DNA of 64,000 bases from Gammaproteobacteria bacterium (GTDB lineage: Bacteria > Pseudomonadota > Gammaproteobacteria > Steroidobacterales > Woeseiaceae), in NCBI GenBank assembly GCA_022600955.1, contig JAHZJK010000033.1, positions 62,001 through 126,000 of the forward strand, given 5' to 3'. The position numbers and the translations under genes are program-made. Positions 61,300 through 64,000 of this stretch are shown here, piece by piece. The first letter of the stretch is position 1. Each line of letters starts with the position of its first letter. The notes below the pieces were generated by a model. That model was not told the DNA's origin. It did not search any database and worked only from the letters and a program-made list of their open reading frames with translations.

Positions 61300-62481
61300 T
61301 TAGCTGGTTTCAATTCCGATCGCGACAGCTTCGCCACCGCCGATACACAGTGACGCTACGCCGCGCTTGAGATTGCGGTTTCGCAGCGCATGCAGGAGCG
61401 TCACAATAATTCTCGCTCCGGTCGCACCAATGGGATGACCCAGGGCGCAGGCGCCGCCATTTATGTTTACTTTGGCGTGATCGAGTCCGACATCCGTCAT
61501 GGCCGCCATCGTTACGCATGCAAAAGCTTCGTTAATCTCGTAAAGATCAACGGTGTCGGGATTCCAGCCCAGTTTCTCGTGTAATGCCTTGATTGCAAAC
61601 ACAGGCGCTGTCGTGAACCATTCGGGTTCATGTGCGAATCCTGAATGGCCCACGATGGTCGCCAGCGGCTCCAGGCCGCGCTGCTCGGCGTCTTTCGCAC
61701 TCATAAGGATCATTGCCGCCGCGCCATCAGAAATCGACGAAGAACTGGCCGCCGTTACCGTACCGTCTTTGGCGAATGCCGGGCGCAAAGTCGGAATCTT
61801 GTCGGTGTTGGCAACACCGGGGCCTTCATCTTCCGTTACGGTGATATCGCCCTTGCGTGTTGAGATCACCACGGGCGTCGTCTCTGCGGCGAAAGCACCG
61901 TCGGCCAGTGCCGCTCGTGAACGGGTTACGGATTCGATAGCGAAAGCGTCCTGATCTTCGCGTGAAAACCCGTACTTTTGCGCCGTCACCTCGGCAAAGT
62001 GGCCCATCATGTTGCCATCAGCCGGGTTTTGCAGACCGTCGAAGAACATGTGATCCAGGACTTGCTGATGCCCCATGCGATAACCACCGCGCGCTTTCGG
62101 CATCAGGTATGGCGCGTTGCTCATGGATTCCATGCCGCCGGCGACAACAATGCCTGCACTGCCGGCTCGAATCAGGTCGTTGGCCAGCATCGTGGCTTTC
62201 ATCCCGGAGCCGCATACTTTGTTCAGCGTCGTGCATCCGGCTCCCAGCGGTATACCGGCACTGAGCGCAGCCTGACGCGCCGGCGCCTGTCCGACGCCCG
62301 CCGGCAATACGCATCCCATCAGCACCTCGCCAATGGCCTCTGCTTTGATTCCTGACTCTTGTATACAGGCACTGATCGCGGCCGCACCCAGCTGGGGTGA
62401 CTCGGCGCCCGCAAGCGAGCCTTGAAACGCGCCCAGCGGCGTGCGCTTGGCGGCAACAATAACTACAGCATCAGAACTCAT
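61300..62481 (-). CDS. Acetyl-CoA acetyltransferase/thiolase
   Basis: A type II thiolase of 393 residues. The acyl-enzyme Cys is in LNKVCGSGMKATML, the His in ACALGHPIGATGARI, and the second Cys in LCIGGGEAVAIG. ATG 62481 has GGAGA upstream and matches the family start; the frame is open to 62550. It is transcribed just ahead of the HSD10-like gene. Typical roles are beta-ketoacyl-CoA cleavage or acetoacetyl-CoA formation. Confidence 0.95.
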   Translation of the reverse strand: MSSDAVVIVAAKRTPLGAFQGSLAGAESPQLGAAAISACIQESGIKAEAIGEVLMGCVLPAGVGQAPARQAALSAGIPLGAGCTTLNKVCGSGMKATMLANDLIRAGSAGIVVAGGMESMSNAPYLMPKARGGYRMGHQQVLDHMFFDGLQNPADGNMMGHFAEVTAQKYGFSREDQDAFAIESVTRSRAALADGAFAAETTPVVISTRKGDITVTEDEGPGVANTDKIPTLRPAFAKDGTVTAASSSSISDGAAAMILMSAKDAEQRGLEPLATIVGHSGFAHEPEWFTTAPVFAIKALHEKLGWNPDTVDLYEINEAFACVTMAAMTDVGLDHAKVNINGGACALGHPIGATGARIIVTLLHALRNRNLKRGVASLCIGGGEAVAIGIETS

Positions 62482-62570
62482 TATCTTGTGTCTCCGGTCA
62501 GGTCTGGTCTCGATGGGTGGGCTACTTTCGAGCAAATATCGATAAATCACAATACAGGCATAAGGGTAGC

Positions 62571-63302
62571 TCAGGTTGCCAACAGATCCGGCTCATCGAG
62601 TGCGGTGAGGACTCTTTGCCTCGCGGCCTCAGCCAGGTGCTTGCTGTCCAGATAATCGACGTCGCCTGGAGCAATAGCGGGCAGGATATCAATCGTAAGC
62701 TTCGCTGGCCGTGGTAAAAACTGCCTGGAAGGCAGCATAGCCCGGGTTCCCGAGATCGCGACAGGCACAACTGGCATCTCGCCTTTAGTGGCTGCCATGA
62801 ATGCGCCCAGCCTGAAACGGCCGACGCCGGGCTCGAGCCTGAATGTGCCTTCGGGAAAGAACCCCAGCGATGCGCCTTCCTGGGCCGCCTTCACAATGCT
62901 GCGTGCATCACGCGCGCTACCACTGTGATCCTTGCGTTCGACAAACTTGGATCCTGATCGCCGCAACAAAAAATGAACGACCGGAATGTCGCGCATCTCA
63001 CCCTTTATAACGTAGCCGAAACGCGCGGGTAAAAAGGCTTTCAGCAGGACACCGTCGATGTAACTCGCATGGTTGGCAACCACAACGCAGTTGTCGACGG
63101 GCAAATTATCAATGCCACGTACCGCGACCCGAATACCGGCGAGAGCAAAGATTGATCTTGATGCGAAAGTGACGAGTCGCGCACGGCGTTCAGGCCCCGG
63201 CACGAATATAGTTACGAGCAGAGAGAAGATGCAGGCCAGTGCAAAGCACAGCCACGCATACAGCCCCCAGAGGCTTTCCAGAAGTCGTGTGACCCAGTTC
63301 AC
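62571..63302 (-). CDS. 1-acyl-sn-glycerol-3-phosphate acyltransferase (PlsC family)
   Basis: A membrane acyltransferase of 243 residues. N-terminal membrane segments (SLWGLYAWLCFALACIFSLLV) are followed by the H(X)4D motif VANHASYIDG, VERKD, and FFPEGTF, all of which define the PlsC/AGPAT family. It would form phosphatidic acid from lysophosphatidic acid, or acylate a related lipid. It is divergent from xerD across 220 bp that contains no recognisable element. Confidence 0.9.
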   Translation of the reverse strand: MNWVTRLLESLWGLYAWLCFALACIFSLLVTIFVPGPERRARLVTFASRSIFALAGIRVAVRGIDNLPVDNCVVVANHASYIDGVLLKAFLPARFGYVIKGEMRDIPVVHFLLRRSGSKFVERKDHSGSARDARSIVKAAQEGASLGFFPEGTFRLEPGVGRFRLGAFMAATKGEMPVVPVAISGTRAMLPSRQFLPRPAKLTIDILPAIAPGDVDYLDSKHLAEAARQRVLTALDEPDLLAT

Positions 63303-63522
63303 TTTATGTTAACGCCCTTGAGTTTCTGTGACAGCGGTCACGCTCGCCTTGCAGCAGTGTGCTCATACTCATAAACCTTGATAAATCCGTCGCTTGGCGG
63401 TGCATGGGTTCGCGGCCGGGTTGAGGTGATACAAAGATCCAGAGGGTGGATCGGCGTATGCTACCAGCCTGACCACCAAGATTGCATGTGCATCGCAGCA
63501 ATGGATTGCGCGACTTACGAAG

Positions 63523-64000
63523 ATGGACGCTATGGGTAGTGGTAATAAACAGAGTACAACCGAGTCACTAACGCTCGCCGGTTCTGAGGAACTGGTTGAT
63601 CAATTCCTTGATGCAATCTGGATGGAACGAGGTTTGTCCAAGAATACCTTGGGCGCCTATCGTGCCGACCTGATGACTCTCGGGCGTGGTCTCGCGGAGG
63701 CTGGCAAGCCAATCGGCAAAGCTGAGAAATCCGACTTGTTGGCATTCATCGCCCAGCGCGTTGAAAGCGGCGCAAAGCCACGCTCGACCGCGCGTCAATT
63801 GTCGAGCTTTCGGCGTTTCTTTCGCTACATCATGCGCGAAGGTATGCGCGACAGCGATCCGACAGCCGACATCGAAATGCCACGCATCGGACGTTCGCTG
63901 CCCAAATCACTGTCCGAGGACGAGGTCGACGCACTGCTGAATGCACCGAACACCGATGAGCCGCTGGGTCACCGTGACAGGGCCATGCTCGAACTGTTGT
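63523..64000 (+). CDS. xerD: Site-specific tyrosine recombinase XerD (3' end outside window)
   Basis: Only the first 159 codons are present. The N-terminal SAM-like core-binding domain is recognisable (LVDQFLDAIWMERGLSKNTLGAYRADLMTLGRGL, ARQLSSFRRFFRYIMREG, PRIGRSLPKSLSEDEVDALL), and the catalytic domain begins with HRDRAMLELL. XerC/XerD resolve chromosome dimers at dif. ATG 63523 is followed three codons later by another in-frame ATG. XerD rather than XerC is inferred from the LSEDEVDALLNAP segment. Confidence 0.9.
   Translation, partial: MDAMGSGNKQSTTESLTLAGSEELVDQFLDAIWMERGLSKNTLGAYRADLMTLGRGLAEAGKPIGKAEKSDLLAFIAQRVESGAKPRSTARQLSSFRRFFRYIMREGMRDSDPTADIEMPRIGRSLPKSLSEDEVDALLNAPNTDEPLGHRDRAMLELL

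Noticed and set aside
63303-63522. Possible small gene in the plsC/xerD gap
   Set aside because: The 220 bp holds only short frames with no ribosome site or recognisable product; it is simply a divergent promoter region with no element I can name.

Overview
The window reads as a stretch of chromosome from a free-living, moderately GC-rich gammaproteobacterium. It is densely coding, with no gap above about 250 bp and many gene pairs that touch or overlap by 4 bp. The gene content (GlnRS, long-form QueF, 180-kDa NAD-glutamate dehydrogenase, ZapE, NirS, heteromeric acyl-CoA dehydrogenases, Spinster-type MFS, cyanophycin genes) would suit a marine lineage such as Woeseiales. That placement is inference from gene content, not a phylogeny. 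I see no tRNA, rRNA, CRISPR array, insertion sequence or prophage; the whole window looks like core or metabolic-accessory chromosome.

Layout. 1-5.6 kb: a TonB-dependent receptor, a cd1 nitrite reductase carrying an extra N-terminal cytochrome c and a lipobox, and a beta-barrel porin, closed by a strong terminator. 5.6-9.1 kb: a tandem universal stress protein, a DksA/TraR zinc finger protein, a FixJ-type response regulator and a CPA2 antiporter. 9.1-12.7 kb: a TetR-controlled ABC-2 efflux operon. 12.8-14.5 kb: a divergent GTP cyclohydrolase II and QueF. 14.6-19.9 kb: cyanophycinase, cyanophycin synthetase and a second Mur-ligase-only paralogue. 19.9-24.8 kb: an alpha/beta hydrolase, an EVE protein, a Pit phosphate transporter with its PhoU-like partner, and an MFS carrier. 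24.8-33.5 kb: a polyamine/agmatine region with two glutamine-synthetase-like ligases, an IclR regulator, an NhaC-type carrier, a gamma-glutamyl-GABA hydrolase, a SpuC-type aminotransferase and agmatinase. 33.5-37.2 kb: a TetR regulator and a 966-residue protein joining two receiver-like domains, a membrane span, repeats, a coiled coil and a TonB C-terminal domain. 37.4-41.2 kb: divergent thrS and glnS. 41.2-45.1 kb: SAM hydrolase, YhhQ and a pair of acyl-CoA dehydrogenases. 45.2-48.4 kb: moaA-moaC-mobA-moaD-moaE and a MaoC protein. 48.5-52.2 kb: a small membrane protein, nitrilase, a short-chain dehydrogenase homologue lacking its catalytic residues, TesB and GpmA. 52.2-58.7 kb: NAD-GDH, MarR and ZapE. 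58.8-64 kb: ETF-ubiquinone oxidoreductase, a HSD10-like dehydrogenase, thiolase, PlsC and the start of xerD.

How the genes fit together. Two themes recur. One is nitrogen and arginine economy: cyanophycin (an Asp/Arg polymer) synthesis and breakdown, agmatinase, putrescine degradation through gamma-glutamylated intermediates and by transamination, and glutamate dehydrogenase. The other is fatty acid/acyl-CoA oxidation feeding the quinone pool: acyl-CoA dehydrogenases, MaoC, HSD10-like SDR, thiolase, TesB and ETF-QO. Nitrite reduction is a possible electron sink, and molybdopterin synthesis could serve a nitrate reductase elsewhere.

The strongest candidates for something undescribed are the receiver-receiver-TM-repeat-TonB protein (34313-37213), the lipoprotein cytochrome c-NirS fusion, the Mur-ligase-only partner of CphA, and a pair of matching palindromic sites that appear to link the IclR regulator with the polyamine genes.
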